From the NCBI GenBank assembly GCA_036245525.1, contig BTPG01000004.1:234312637-234376636 (forward strand): DNA of 64,000 bases, in the 5' to 3' direction. This document shows positions 46,171-57,419 of the stretch, piece by piece. Position 1 is the stretch's first letter. Each line of letters begins with the position of its first letter. The DNA is from Semisulcospira habei (Eukaryota; Mollusca; Gastropoda; Semisulcospiridae). The position numbers and the translations under genes were made by a program. Under the pieces are notes generated by a model. It did no database searches and was not told the DNA's origin. It worked only from the letters and a program-made list of their open reading frames with translations.

Positions 46171-46299
46171 TCACCGGACCACAATGTCCCATCCGCCACA
46201 AGAACCAACTAACCGTCGGTCGTCCCAAGATGGCGGCCAAGGCAGTGTTCCGTCACAGTCTCAGGGCTCAGCACAAACCCCTAGTCCATATAAACGGCC
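46171..46299 (+). CDS. 5' coding exon of a nuclease-like gene paralogue, truncated by gap
   Basis: An acceptor (TCTGTCCTGACAG, AG at 46169-46170) precedes an ATG at 46184. The first 38 residues (MSHPPQEPTNRRSSQDGGQG and on to SAQTPSPYKR) match the start of the minus-strand exon at 58603-60256 at about four of every five positions. The same acceptor and the same 48-bp minisatellite precede both. The exon runs into the N gap exactly where the paralogue's 27-bp coding repeats would begin, so the break is probably an assembly failure on the repeats. Sequence after the gap (84-bp tandem repeat) does not continue the paralogue. Whether this copy keeps its nuclease-like end cannot be told. Confidence 0.75.
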
Positions 46300-46799
46300 N
46301 NNNNNNNNNNNNNNNNNNNNNNNNNNNNNNNNNNNNNNNNNNNNNNNNNNNNNNNNNNNNNNNNNNNNNNNNNNNNNNNNNNNNNNNNNNNNNNNNNNNN
46401 NNNNNNNNNNNNNNNNNNNNNNNNNNNNNNNNNNNNNNNNNNNNNNNNNNNNNNNNNNNNNNNNNNNNNNNNNNNNNNNNNNNNNNNNNNNNNNNNNNNN
46501 NNNNNNNNNNNNNNNNNNNNNNNNNNNNNNNNNNNNNNNNNNNNNNNNNNNNNNNNNNNNNNNNNNNNNNNNNNNNNNNNNNNNNNNNNNNNNNNNNNNN
46601 NNNNNNNNNNNNNNNNNNNNNNNNNNNNNNNNNNNNNNNNNNNNNNNNNNNNNNNNNNNNNNNNNNNNNNNNNNNNNNNNNNNNNNNNNNNNNNNNNNNN
46701 NNNNNNNNNNNNNNNNNNNNNNNNNNNNNNNNNNNNNNNNNNNNNNNNNNNNNNNNNNNNNNNNNNNNNNNNNNNNNNNNNNNNNNNNNNNNNNNNNNN
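46300..46799. other. Assembly gap (500 N)
   Basis: Exactly 500 N. Begins inside a coding exon and ends inside a tandem repeat, so real length is unknown. Confidence 0.99.
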
Positions 46800-46991
46800 C
46801 AATTGAGGATCCGACAATATAAGCAAGGGACATATCGTACATTACAATGAGCAATGCTAAGATTAGCTACAGATTTCACAACAAGATTGAGGATCCGACA
46901 ATATAAGCAAGGGACATGTCGTACATTACAATGAGCAATGCTAAGATTAGCTACAGATTTCATAACAAGATTGAGGATCCGACAATATAAG
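46800..46991. repeat. 84-bp tandem repeat
   Basis: Two and a bit units starting ATTGAGGATCCGACAATATA at 46802, 46886 and 46970. More may lie in the gap. Confidence 0.94.
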
Positions 46992-47202
46992 AACATGAGA
47001 TCACAGATGACTAATTGTATCACTAATCATGCCCCCGCCCCTCCCCCACCTCCCCTCCCCCCCCTCCCTAAGACGCATTGAGATATATTTTCACCGAAAA
47101 CAACACCTGTTTTGAAAACAAAAGTTACCCCAGTGCGGAAGAATTTTCGTGACAGAATGGACTCACTGTCAGCAGGTGAGACGTCCCCTCAAAACGCGCC
47201 GC

Positions 47203-47795
47203 GGACATCACCATAGACCGCCATGGAAAATCACCATAGACCGCCATGGAAAATCACCATAGACCGCCATGGAAAATCACCATAGACCGCCATGGAAAAT
47301 CACCATAGACCGCCATGGAAAATCCCACAGTGGACATCACCATAGACCGCCATGGAAAATCACCATAGACCGCCATGGAAAATCACCATAGACCGCCATG
47401 GAAAATCACCATAGACCGCCATGGAAAATCACCATAGACCACCATGGAAAATCACCATAGACCGCCATGCAAAATCACCATAGACCGCCATGCAAAATCA
47501 CCATAGACCGCCATGGAAAATCACCATAGACCGCCATGCAAAATCTCCATAGACCGCCATGCAAAATCCCACAGTGGACATCACCATAGACCGTCATGGA
47601 AAATCCCACAGTAGACATCACCATAGACCGCCATGCAAAATCCCAGAGTGGACATCACCATAGACCGCCATGCAAAATCCCACGGTGGATATCACAATAG
47701 ACCGCCATGCAAAATCCCACAGTTAACATCACCATAGACCGCATGCAAAATCCCACAGAGAACATAACCATAGACCGCCATGCAAAATCCCACAG
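47203..47795. repeat. 23-bp minisatellite
   Basis: About 23 units containing CACCATAGACCGCCATGGAA, some with a 14-bp CCCACAGTGGACAT insert that becomes regular toward the right end. Confidence 0.97.
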
Positions 47796-47844
47796 TTGCA
47801 TATTGGATTCATCAAGAATTATGCAGCCTGTCACAGACTGTGCA

Positions 47845-49045
47845 CCACAAGGCATGCCAGAGACAGCTATCGCCAGGCGTCCTGTTACCACAAGACATGT
47901 CAGAGACAGCTATCGCCAGGCGGCCTGTTACCACAAGGCATGTCAGAGACAGCTATCGCCAGGCGTCCTGTTACCACAAGGCATGTCAGAGACAGCTATC
48001 GCCAGGCGTCCTGTTACCACAAGGCATGCCAGAGACAGCTATCGCCAGGCGGCCTGTTACCACAAGGCATGTCAGAGACAGCTATCGCCAGGCGGCCTGT
48101 TACCACAAGGCATGTCAGAGACAGCTATCGCCAGGCGTCCTGTTACCACAAGGCATGCCAGAGACAGCTATCGCCAGGCGTCCTGTTACCACAAGGCATG
48201 CCAGAGACAGCTATCGCCAGGCGGCCTGTTACCACAAGGCATGTCAGAGACAGCTATCGCCAGGCGGCCTGTTACCACAAGGCATGCCAGAGACAGCTAT
48301 CGCCAGGCGGCCAGTTACCACAAGGTATGTCAGAGACAGCTATCGCCAGGCGGCCTGTTACCACAAGGCATGTCAGAGACAGCTATCGCCAGGCGGCCTG
48401 TTACCACAAGGCATGCCAGAGACAGCTATCGCCAGGCGGCCAGTTACCACAAGTCTTGTCGGAGACAGCTATCGCCAGGCGGCCCCTTACCACAAGGCAT
48501 GTCAGAGACAGCTATCGCCAGGCGGCCCCTTACCACAAGGCATGTCAGAGACAGCTATCACCAGGCGGCCTGTTACCACAAGGCATGTCAGAGACAGCTA
48601 TCGCCAGGCGGCCTGTTACCACAAGGCATGTCAGAGACAGCTATCGCCAGGCGTCCTGTTACCACAAGGCATGCCAGAGACAGCTATCACCAGGCGGTCT
48701 GTTACCACAAGGCATGTCAGAGACAGCTATCGCCAGGCGGCCTGTTACCACAAGGCATGCCAGAGACAGCTATTGCCAGGCGGCCTGTTACCACAAGGCA
48801 CGCCAGAGACAGCTATTGCCAGGCGGCCTGTTACCACAAGGCACGCCAGAGACAGCTATCGCCAGGCGGCCTGTTACCGCAAGGCACGCCAGAGACAGCT
48901 ATCGCCAGGCGGCCTGTTACCGCAAGGCATGCCAGAGACAGCTATCGGCAGGCAGCCAGTTTCCACAAGGCATGCCAGAGACAGCTATCACCAGGAGGCC
49001 TCTTACCACAAGGCTTGTCAGAGACAGCTATCACCAGGCCGCCTT
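47845..49045 (+). repeat. 43-bp minisatellite, open in all three plus frames
   Basis: About 28 units of 43 bp containing GCCAGAGACAGCTATCGCCA and GGCGGCCTGTTACCACAAGG. None of the variants creates a stop in any plus-strand frame, so three overlapping frames of 424-446 codons run through it. As 3 x 43 bp is 43 codons, all three give the same 43-residue repeat (…RDSYRQAACYHKACQRQLSP…). There is no start context, splice signal or domain. I read it as non-coding minisatellite. The frames extend a little past the array on both sides. Confidence 0.95.
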
Positions 49046-49239
49046 AGCAGTGAGGGACATGGACAGCTAAGAAAGCAGCACGCACAAGGACCTCAGATCT
49101 TTACAGGTTGCACAAAGTGAGGAGAACGCTTAGAAAGTCACCCAGGCGATGGGCAACTTCATTAACACATTGGAAGTTGAGAACAAGGATGTCTTGTACT
49201 GCCTGACCTCAGGTGTACCAGCATCACAAGACATGGAAT

Positions 49240-49745
49240 ATCTGCACGCAGATGACGTTGGGGAGGGAGCTATGGACACCTGCATGCAGATGACGTTGGA
49301 GATTGATCTATGGACACCTTCATGCAGATGACGTTGAAAAGGGAGCTATGGACACCTTCATGCAGGTGACGTTGGGGAGGGAGCTATGGACACCTTCATG
49401 CAGATGACGTTGGGGAGGGAGCTATGGACACCTTCATGCAGGTGACGTTGGGGAGGGAGCTATGGACACCTTCATGCAGATGACGTTGGGGAGGGAGCTA
49501 TGGACACCTTCATGCAGATGACGTTGGGGAGGGAGCTATGGACACCTTCATGCAGATGACGTTGGGGAGGGAGCTATGGACACCTTCATGCAAATGACGT
49601 TGGGGAGGGAGCTATGGACACCTTCATGCAGATGACGTTGGAGAGGCAGCTATGGACACCTGCATGCAGATGACGTTGGGGAGGAAGCTATGGACACCTG
49701 CATGCAGATGACGTTGGGGAGGGAGCTATGGACACCTTCATGCAG
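49240..49745. repeat. 38-bp minisatellite
   Basis: About 13 units containing GACGTTGGGGAGGGAGCTAT and GGACACCTTCATGCAGAT. Confidence 0.97.
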
Positions 49746-49816
49746 GAACGATTGACTGACAAAAAGCTTCAATGCAACGATCCAGACACTAAGCCCCAAG
49801 ACATTTTCCAATGCTG

Positions 49817-50075
49817 TCAAGACGGCAACAGTCACACGGAGGTCAAGACGGCAACAGTCACACGGAGGTCAACAGTCACACGGAGGTCAACAGTCACACG
49901 GAGGTCAACAGTCACACGGAGTCACACGGAGGTCAACAGTCACACGGAGGTCAACAGTCACACGGAGATCAACAGTCACACGGAGGTCAACAGTCACACG
50001 GAGGTCAACAGTCACACGGAGGTCAACAGTCACACAGAGGTCAACAGTATCACGGAGGTCAAAACAATCGAAGCA
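49817..50075. repeat. 18-bp minisatellite
   Basis: About 14 units of GTCACACGGAGGTCAACA. It abuts the 3' side of the LINE at 50080, replacing the rest of the RT gene. Confidence 0.96.
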
Positions 50076-50079
50076 AGTC

Positions 50080-52125
50080 ACGGCGGAGAGTAATGCCTTT
50101 AGTGTGTAGTGTGCAGTCGTCAGCAAACATGTCACAAGAAATATCGCGCAACTAATATGCAATGGAATGTCATTGATAAATATGCAGAACAGCAATGGCC
50201 CGAGGACAGAGCCCTGAGGCACGCCGCTTTTGACGAGACCATACGAGGAGTAGGATCCATTTAACAGTACTCTTTGCTTCCTTCCGCTTAAATATGAAGT
50301 GAACAATGAGACAGCATCTGCATTGCAGAGATATGTTTGAAGTTTTGACAAAAGAATGTTATGATTTACAAGGTCAAAAGCTTTCTTAAAATCAATAAAG
50401 ATCAGTTATTTGGGAGTTATTTACGGATGCTAGCCACGCATCAATAAGTCTTGTTAGTGCCGTATGGCAAGAATGCTTGGGGCGAAAGCCGGACTGAAAT
50501 ACCTGCAAAAGACTGCGACTCTTCAAATATTGATAAAGGTGTTTGTGCACGTGTCTTTCAATAGTTTTGGAAAGGCTGGATAATATTGAAGTGGGTCTAT
50601 AGTTATTAACATCAGAGAGATCTTTTGATTTAGGCAAAGGGATAACCTTGGCTTGCTTCAGTTCTGATGGAAATATATTTTTTTGGATGCATAAGTTATA
50701 AATATACGTTAACGATTCTACTGTATAGGGAAGGGACAGTTTCAGGATTTTAGGACTGATCTCGTCAGGTCCCGATGATGTTTTGTTTTTCAGTGACCTC
50801 ATCAGTCTTCCTACTTCATACACAGCCAGAGGCGGTATAGAGAAGGGGGGTTTGTCCTTAGTCTTCTGCTTACAGAAGTTAAGCAGGGCCTCCGGGCATG
50901 TGTAAGACGCGTTTCCGCTTGATGGTATGATTGACTGGGCAACAATCAAAAAATGTTTGTTAAAGGTGTCTGCAGTAATATTAGAAGGAATGGCTGATGA
51001 TTTCTTGCTGTTACCTCGGGTGACGAGATTAACCGCGCGCCAGAGTGCGGCAGTATCTCTGTCTTCTTTAATCATTCGTTCAAGGAGAGACTTTTGAGCC
51101 CTGCGTACCATAGACTTGACACGCTTACGTTAATTTTTGTATTCGTTAAATAGCTTGTGTCTTCTTAAGTCATTTCTCAATTTCATAGCTTCCACTATTC
51201 CTTGCGTTAGTCAAGGCGGTAACGTGTGTTTTTTTTACCCGCTTTTGCCGCAAAGGGGCGTGTTTGTTAAGTACTCTTGTAAAGAGTCCATACCAAACAG
51301 TCAGAGCCTTTTCAGGGACAGTTTCGTTATTAACGACATTAAATGGTGTTTGATCAAGGTCTGATAAAAAAGCAGACTGATTAAACTGTTTAAATGAACG
51401 ATACGTTATAGTTGTGTGCCCGTTCTTACGATGCACTGGCAGTTTTGTTGACCATGAACACACAGTAGGAAAGTGATCACTGATGCTGAGGTCAGGAACA
51501 CTAACATTGAACACACTAAGGAGGCGGTTGGTGTAAATGTGATCAATGAGTGTTGTGGTTGTTTTTGTGATCCTAGTAGGGGCCGAAACTAATTGTTCCA
51601 AGCCGGTTTGTGTGGTTATGCAATCCCACGCGGTATGGGGCTTCAACATATCTATGTTAAAGTCGCCTAGTAGCAACGCGTCACAGTTAGGTAAGCCAAC
51701 TTTTTGTACTGCATGCAAAAAAATCATCGTACCATTCACACTTGGCTGATGGGTTACGATAACAAAAGCCGATGAAGACGGGTTTAGTTTTTGGAGCCCT
51801 AAATTCCAACCAAATGCACTCAACTTCCGGAGTTTCTATGTCTTCACGCCTTTTTACTAAATGTTGGATTGAGTTATGGATGTAAACGGCAAGCCCAGTC
51901 TGACCAAGTAATAAAGGGTCACGTCGAGTGATGCTAAAGTTAGGTATGTGAACGGCTTCATCGCTTATGTCAGAGTTAAGTCGCGTCTCACTAAGACCAA
52001 ACAGGTGGAATGGTTCAGACGAGTTTAGAAAAACATTCAAATCGGCCACCTTGTTAAAAAGATGGTAGATGTTCAAGTGACCAGTTTGAAGGCTTCCGTG
52101 TGTCTGAGCATTATGAATCATGTTG
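50080..52125 (-). mobile_element. Jockey/CR1-type LINE: endonuclease and RT (3' end lost, frameshifts)
   Basis: On the minus strand from 52121: AP-endonuclease motifs GHLNIYHLFNK (motif I Asn), FGLSETRLN (Glu) and, after a frameshift within 51690-51820, LLLGDFNIDM and DLSISDHFPTV. After another break near 51111-51170: linker, SGPDEISPKILK, NNYRPTSILSSLSKTIE, FQSGFRPKHSCHTAL, then (after 50392) [20 protein letters not shown] and, in a shifted frame, CDMFADDCTLHT. The RT thumb and 3' UTR are missing, as the element runs into the 18-bp minisatellite at 50075. Domain order EN-RT is normal. At least three frame breaks make it inactive. 1-590 is a second copy of this family and 27000-28010 a relative. 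Confidence 0.92.
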
Positions 52126-52744
52126 AATTCTAACTCTCAAAATGAAGTGCAACACAATACAAAAAAGTATAAACAGAGGGAATAAGGAATAAAGTCTCAA
52201 TGCACTAAAGCGCGGCTGAAGTTATAGCACCTCGTATCAAACGTCATAAATGGTGTCCAACACAGCGTTATCAAATGAAGATCGCTTTTGATTAGTAGCG
52301 TATCCACGTATTAATGCAGCGCAAGCTGTCTAAATAGTGACTGTGGTGTAGCACACGTATCAGATGTCACACGTGAAAAGAGTGTTCTGGTCAGCAGCAC
52401 ACTTGGCGGCAAAACAAAATCATGCCCTGAAATGCGTTGATAAGACCAGGCACACCGTCAGTAGGTGTGGATCTGAATGCTATCACACGATTTCCTCACG
52501 ACTAATCCAAGATATGGATGAGCGGCCGTAATTGTTAACCGTTACACGGACAACACCTTGAATTTTCCGCTGCTGGCACCGTGTAGAATGATTTCCACAA
52601 GGAAGTAAATGATTAATTGTCTACCGTTACAGCGGAGAACACCTTGTATTCTTTGGCATCATCAATCACTCATTTAAAAAAAAAAATAACCCATAACACT
52701 CAATTAAAGAAATGAGCTGTAACAGACATATTGTTACCTTTGAA
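52126..52744. other. LINE 5' flank / unassigned spacer
   Basis: Between the two minus-strand LINEs. May include the 5' UTR of the 50080 element. GGACAACACCTTG / GGAGAACACCTTG phrases repeat at about 52548 and 52637. No gene seen. Confidence 0.45.
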
Positions 52745-54282
52745 TAACAATAATAATAATACTAGTAATAATACTGAGAGGGCTAGTACTAAGGACGGAA
52801 GAATGTTGACCGACACTATCTACTGATATTACTGTTGAAAAGGGTAACAGCCTGAGGGACAAAAGAGTTGGCATAACGTGATGTACGACTTTTGGGTACT
52901 CGGAGTCTGCCACTTCGTTCGATACGTCTGCTGTCAAATTTATATCTAAGTGGATGTGTTTTGTCATCAAGAATGTCAGCCAATTTGTTCGTAATACGTC
53001 TTTTGTACAGTGTGTCCAAATTATCATGTGCCCTACCAATCACCCCACCCCTTTCCGGATTACTTTGTTAAGACGATCTTGGTCTCTGTTACATAAATTT
53101 CTCCCCCAGCACGTCAGTCCAAAAGTTAAAATGCTAATAATACTGGAGCAGTAAAACATCTGTAAAAGCTGAGTGCTTACAAGAAATGATCTGAGCTTTC
53201 TCAGACAGTAAAGACGGGTATGCGTTTTTTTCACAATAGCATCTGTGTTTTGTTTCCAGTTGAGCGCGTTGTCAAAGAGAACACCTAAATACTTGTAGGA
53301 CTCTACACGCTCAACTTCTGTTCCCTTGATAACAACAGGACCGGGATGCTGTTTGTTATTCCTGAAATCTATGACCATCTCTTTTGTTTTGCCAACATGT
53401 AATTCAAGGTAGTTTCTATCGCACCACTCTACAAAGTCATCGATCTCTTGTCGATAGTGTCTGTCGTCCTCATCTGTAATCAGTCCTGTCAGTGCCGTGT
53501 CGTCAGCGTATTTGTCCATGACACAGTCATGAGTAGCTCTACAGTCTGCTGTGTACACCGCCGTGAGATGGCCTTAGTCGCCTGCTCGGCGTTAAACCCA
53601 AATAACTAACTAACTAACTGCTGTGTACAAAGAAAACAAAAGGCGACAGGATTGTCCCGTGTGGTGCACCGGTGTTGGTAAAAAGTACATCTGAGATTAG
53701 ATCCGAACTAATTCTGACGTACTGTGGCCGGTTAGTGAGATAGACCAAAACCCAAAGAATGGTAGAGGCATTTATGTTCATGTGAACTAGTTTAGAGGTG
53801 AGTATGTGTGGCTGAATGGTGTTAAAAGCAGACGAAAAATCATAGAACATCAGTCGAATGGAGGCTCCTGGGTTCTCTAAATGAGAGTAGATATTGTTTA
53901 CAACATGCAAAATGGCATCATCAGCACCTCTTTGCCTTCTGTAAGCAAACTGAAAGGGGTCCATAAAATTTGCAACCTGTATTTTAAAATGTGAAAGAAC
54001 AGCCCTCTCAAAAACCTTCATGACACACGAGGTAAGAGCAACTGGTCTTAAATCATTCATCACAGATACAGTTTGCTTTTTTTGGCACGGGGACAATACA
54101 AGAGGTCTTCCATGAACAGGGAACGACACACTGGGTAAGTGACATGTTAAAAATATAGCAAAGAATTCGGTACAGTTGTTTAGCGCATAATTTTAACACA
54201 TTTGATCTAACACCATCTGGCCCAGACGCTTTGTTTGGGTTGGTATGTTTAAGTACGCTAAGCACCTCCTCCTCAGAGAGAA
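52745..54282 (-). mobile_element. L2/Rex-type LINE, RT region (frameshifted, SINE inserted)
   Basis: From 54282 on the minus strand: SEEEVLSVLKHTNPNKASGP, then SCIVPVPKK, and in the next frame DLRPVALTSCVMKVFERAVL, QFAYRRQRGADDAIL, RLMFYDFSSAFNTI, TGAPHGTILSPFVFF. After a 60-bp insertion come YTADCRATHD, the catalytic KYADDTALTG, FVEWCDRNYLELHVGKTKEM and SYKYLGVLFDNALNW, then in another frame the C-terminus RIERSGRLRVPKSRTSRYAN...FN. Such motif wording is typical of L2/Rex-like LINEs of fish and molluscs. The 3' UTR ends in an ATT repeat tail (52748-52775). GAPHG in place of GAPQG and several frameshifts make it inactive. Confidence 0.9.
53558..53617 (+). mobile_element. 60-bp SINE-tail insertion with 12-bp target duplication
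   Basis: CTGCTGTGTACA occurs at 53546-53557 and 53618-53629. Between them lie CCGCCGTGAGATGGCCTTAG, TCGCCTGCTCGGCGTTAAAC and an AACT repeat tail. It is an extremely 5'-truncated retroposed copy placed in the LINE's RT palm between FVFF and YTADCR. Second copy: 33072-33129. Confidence 0.88.
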
Positions 54283-55545
54283 CTTTGGTACACACCATAG
54301 CAGTGTGGTTCTGAAAGCTGGGGAGACTGTTGGTTTGACTGCTAGAGGAAACGTTTGTACACACCATGGCAGTGTGGTTCTGAAAGCTGGGGAGACTATT
54401 GGTTTGACTGCTAGAGGAAACTTTGGTACACACCATGGCAGTGTGGTTCTGAAAGCTGGGGAGACTATTGGTTTGACTGCTAGAGGAAACGTTTGTACAC
54501 ACCATGGCAGTGTGGTTCTGAAAGCTGGGGAGACTATTGGTTTGACTGCTAGAGGAAACTTTGGTACACACCATGGCAGTGTGGTTCTGAAAGCTGGGGA
54601 GACTATTGGTTTGACTGCTAGAGGAAACGTTTGTACACACCATGGCAGTGTGGTTCTGAAAGCTGCGGAGACTGTTGGTTTGACTGCTAAAGGAAACGTT
54701 GGTACACACCATGGCTGGCAGTGTGGTTCTGAAAGCTGGGGAGACTGTTGGTTTGACTGTTAGAGAAAACGTTTGTACACACCATGGCAGTGTGGTTCTG
54801 AAAGCTGGGAAGACTATTGGTTTGACTGCTAGAGGAATCGTTTGTACACACCATGGCAGTGTGGTTCTGAAAGCTGAGGAGACTGTTGGTTTGACTGCTA
54901 AAGGAAACGTTGGTACACACCATGGCTGGCAGTGTGGTCCTGAAAGCTGGGGAGACTATTGGTTTGACTGCTAAAGGAAACGTTGGTACACACCATGGCA
55001 GTGTGGTTCTGAAAGCTGGGGAGACTGTTGGTTTGACTGTTAGAGAAAACGTTTGTACACACCATGGCAGTGTGGTTCTGAAAGCTGGGAAGACTATTGG
55101 TTTAACTGCTAGAGGAAACGTTTGTACACACCATGGCAGTGTGGTTCTGAAAGCTAGGGAGACTGTTGGTTTGACTGCTAGAGGAAACGTTGGTACACAC
55201 CATGGCAGTGTGGTTCTGAAAGCTGGGGAGACTATTGTTTTGACTGCTAGAGGAAACGTTGGTACACACCATGGCAGTGTGGTTCTGAAAGCTAGGGAGA
55301 CTATTGGTTTGACTGCTAGAGGAAACGTTGGTACACACCATGGCAGTGTGGTTCTGAAAGCTGGGAAGACTATTGGTTTGACTGCTAGAGGAAACGTTGG
55401 TACACACCATGGCAGTGTGGTTCTGAAAGCTGGGGAGACTATTGGTTTGACTGCAGGAGGAAACGTTGGTACACAACATGGCAGTGTGGTTCTGAAAGCT
55501 GGGGAGACTATTGGTTTGACTGCTAGAGGAAACGTTGGTAGAAGA
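54283..55545 (-). repeat. 69-bp minisatellite fused in frame to LINE ORF2
   Basis: About 18 units of 69 bp (23 codons) containing GGTACACACCATGGCAGTGT, GGTTCTGAAAGCTGGGGAGA and a TTGACTGCTAGAGGAAACGTT-type end. On the minus strand each codes MVCTNVSSSSQTNSLPSFQN plus HTA, and the last unit runs straight into LINE codons (MVCTKVLSEEEVLSV). 69 is divisible by three, so the frame persists for hundreds of codons on both strands. Two units have a 4-bp CTGG insertion (54713, 54924). A lone unit lies at about 56170-56255. Confidence 0.95.
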
Positions 55546-56407
55546 GGAGCCCCTATTATGAAACACATTGCTTCCGGCGAAACGGAATAACTTTTCGCAC
55601 GTTTACTGACCTACGTAACCTTGACCTTTTATGGAGGTCAGCGCAAGTGACCATCAAAGCTATTGTCAAATAGGATCACTGTGTCAAATTAGAAGTCTGT
55701 GTTTCTGATGGTCTCTCATAAATTCAAAATGATAAAATCTGTCACAATTGGATATTCACAGGATGATGGATGGATGGATCAATAGAGGACCAATGGCGGA
55801 TGACTCATTATATTTAACTTACTTTCAATCTTAAATAAGCCGATAATGTGTGCTAACCATCTCTCATGCCTTAATACTCCAACAAACTGTAAGTGAAACT
55901 TGTAAAAGGGACATAATCACACTGTTTGGTAATAAGAGACCTAGTGTTTTATGTCAGGCAAATGGTGCCTAATATGAAACAGCATCATCTTTTTTCAAAC
56001 TGGAACTTCTTCTTCGTCGATTCGAGTTTTGAAATTTGGCTCTGTCCTAATATGCATTAATACAAATCTCTATCAAACCCTGGTTTCGGACTGATTCTAT
56101 CTTTCTATAGACGTCGCGCGAGACCATTTTGCTTAAGTGTTTCATACATGGGTTTCCTCCCCTCCTCTAAAAGTTAGGGACACTTAGTTTGACTGCTAGA
56201 GGAAAAGTGGGTACACACCATGGCAGAGAGTGGGGTTCTGAAAGCTGGAGAGACTCGGTGAAAGAGCGGCCATTTTGGCATACTTTTGGCGCGAAGACAT
56301 TGGACGATCGTCGATAACTGGTCACTTCTCTATCACTTCCTGTGCGTGTCTGTAGCGGTTTTAGTCCCAATGATTCCTGTAGGAAACCGCTACCGACACG
56401 CAAAGGG
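55546..56407. other. Mostly unique sequence, one stray 69-bp unit and a hairpin
   Basis: 56170-56255 holds a diverged 69-bp unit. 56339-56405 forms an imperfect hairpin (GCGTGTCTGTAGCGGTTTT with AAACCGCTACCGACACGC). GATGGATGGATGGATC at 55763. No exon recognised. Confidence 0.55.
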
Positions 56408-56797
56408 TTAACACGGGCAGTAGTCAACAGCAGCAAGACAGGTCACATCTGAGGATCCAGCGTGCAGTGGAGTCGCCTTATTTAAAACACGGGTAGTAGT
56501 CAACAGCAGCAAGACAAGTCACATCTGAGGATCCAGCGTGCAGTGGAGTCGCCTTATTTAAAACACGGGTAGTAGTCAACAGCAGCAAGACAGGTCACAT
56601 CTGAGGATCCAGCGTGCAGTGGAGTCGCCTTATTTAAAACACGGGTAGTAGTCAACAGCAGCAAGACAAGTCACATCTGAGGATCCAGCGTGCAGTGGAG
56701 TCGCCTTATTTAAAACACACGGGTAGTAGTCAACAGCAGCAAGACAGGTCACATCTGAGGATCCAGCGTGCAGTGGAGTCGCCTTATTTAAAACACA
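56408..56797. repeat. 76-bp minisatellite (GGGTAGTAGTCAACAG type)
   Basis: Five units with GGGTAGTAGTCAACAGCAGC, AAGACAGGTCACATCTGAGG and ATCCAGCGTGCAGTGGAGTC. Two have an extra AC before GGG. Confidence 0.97.
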
Positions 56798-57064
56798 CGG
56801 ATATCCTAGTTGAAGATTTATTTTGCGACGGGTAAGAAACGGCTTGAAAACAATACGTCCTGGGAATCTTCAGATCGAAAGTGAGACCGATGAAGACTAG
56901 ATAGTCCGTTTGACTCGACGTTCGGGTTGAAAACAGGGGTTTCTTAACGACGGGACCCGTACGTGGCGACAAACGGTCTCTCTAGTCTTCAGCGGTCCCA
57001 CGTTCCGTCTCACCCCATCGTGCGCTGCATCGCCCGTCGCAGCCACAGGAATGCACAGGCAGCT

Positions 57065-57097
<33 letters not shown>

Positions 57098-57164
57098 TGA
57101 TATCACGGGCGATCCTACCCAGTGTTACTACCACCCGTATTCAGAAGTGACCAACTAAGCAACG
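56798..57164. other. Unassigned sequence with poly(A) tract
   Basis: A run of about 30 A at 57066-57096 follows 'cagctgttt'. Could be a retroposed tail, but no upstream element is recognised. Confidence 0.45.
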
Positions 57165-57419
57165 ATGTCGGTGTTTGAAAGCAATCAAGAAGCTGAGAAT
57201 CTGACCAACACCCACCTGGCCACTAATCTCTCGTACAGGACAGGTGTCATGCTGGGGTCGGGGCCGTTGTCAGTGACGGCTCTCCGCCACCAGACACTGC
57301 TCGCCGCCATACTGTCGGAACAAAGACATCGCTCTACAGCGGCAGCGGGACCTGTAGCCACCCCGACACACCGGCACAGTGCCTGCAACACACACATGCA
57401 CACAGACTTGTCTAGGTGA
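57165..57419 (+). CDS. Small uncharacterised open frame (84 codons), doubtful
   Basis: ATG in a good context (CAACGATGT) opens MSVFESNQEAENLTNTHLAT, then a mixed-composition region (ALRHQTLLAAILSEQRHRST) that looks more protein-like than the local repeats. The last ~16 codons lie in the 70-bp tandem repeat, so the natural end is probably an undetected splice site before 57370. No domain recognised. It might be a first exon. Confidence 0.25.
   Translation: MSVFESNQEAENLTNTHLATNLSYRTGVMLGSGPLSVTALRHQTLLAAILSEQRHRSTAAAGPVATPTHRHSACNTHMHTDLSR

Noticed and set aside
47845..49045. Three overlapping plus frames of 424-446 codons as a candidate repetitive protein
   Set aside because: All three are translations of one 43-bp minisatellite, with no initiation context or domain. 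Kept as a curiosity, not as a gene.
50080..54282. Functional, complete LINE(s)
   Set aside because: Motifs are good, but at least three frame breaks, a SINE insertion and missing ends rule out autonomous activity of these copies.
54687..55590. 293- and 226-residue frames on opposite strands as genes
   Set aside because: They are 23-codon minisatellite readings.
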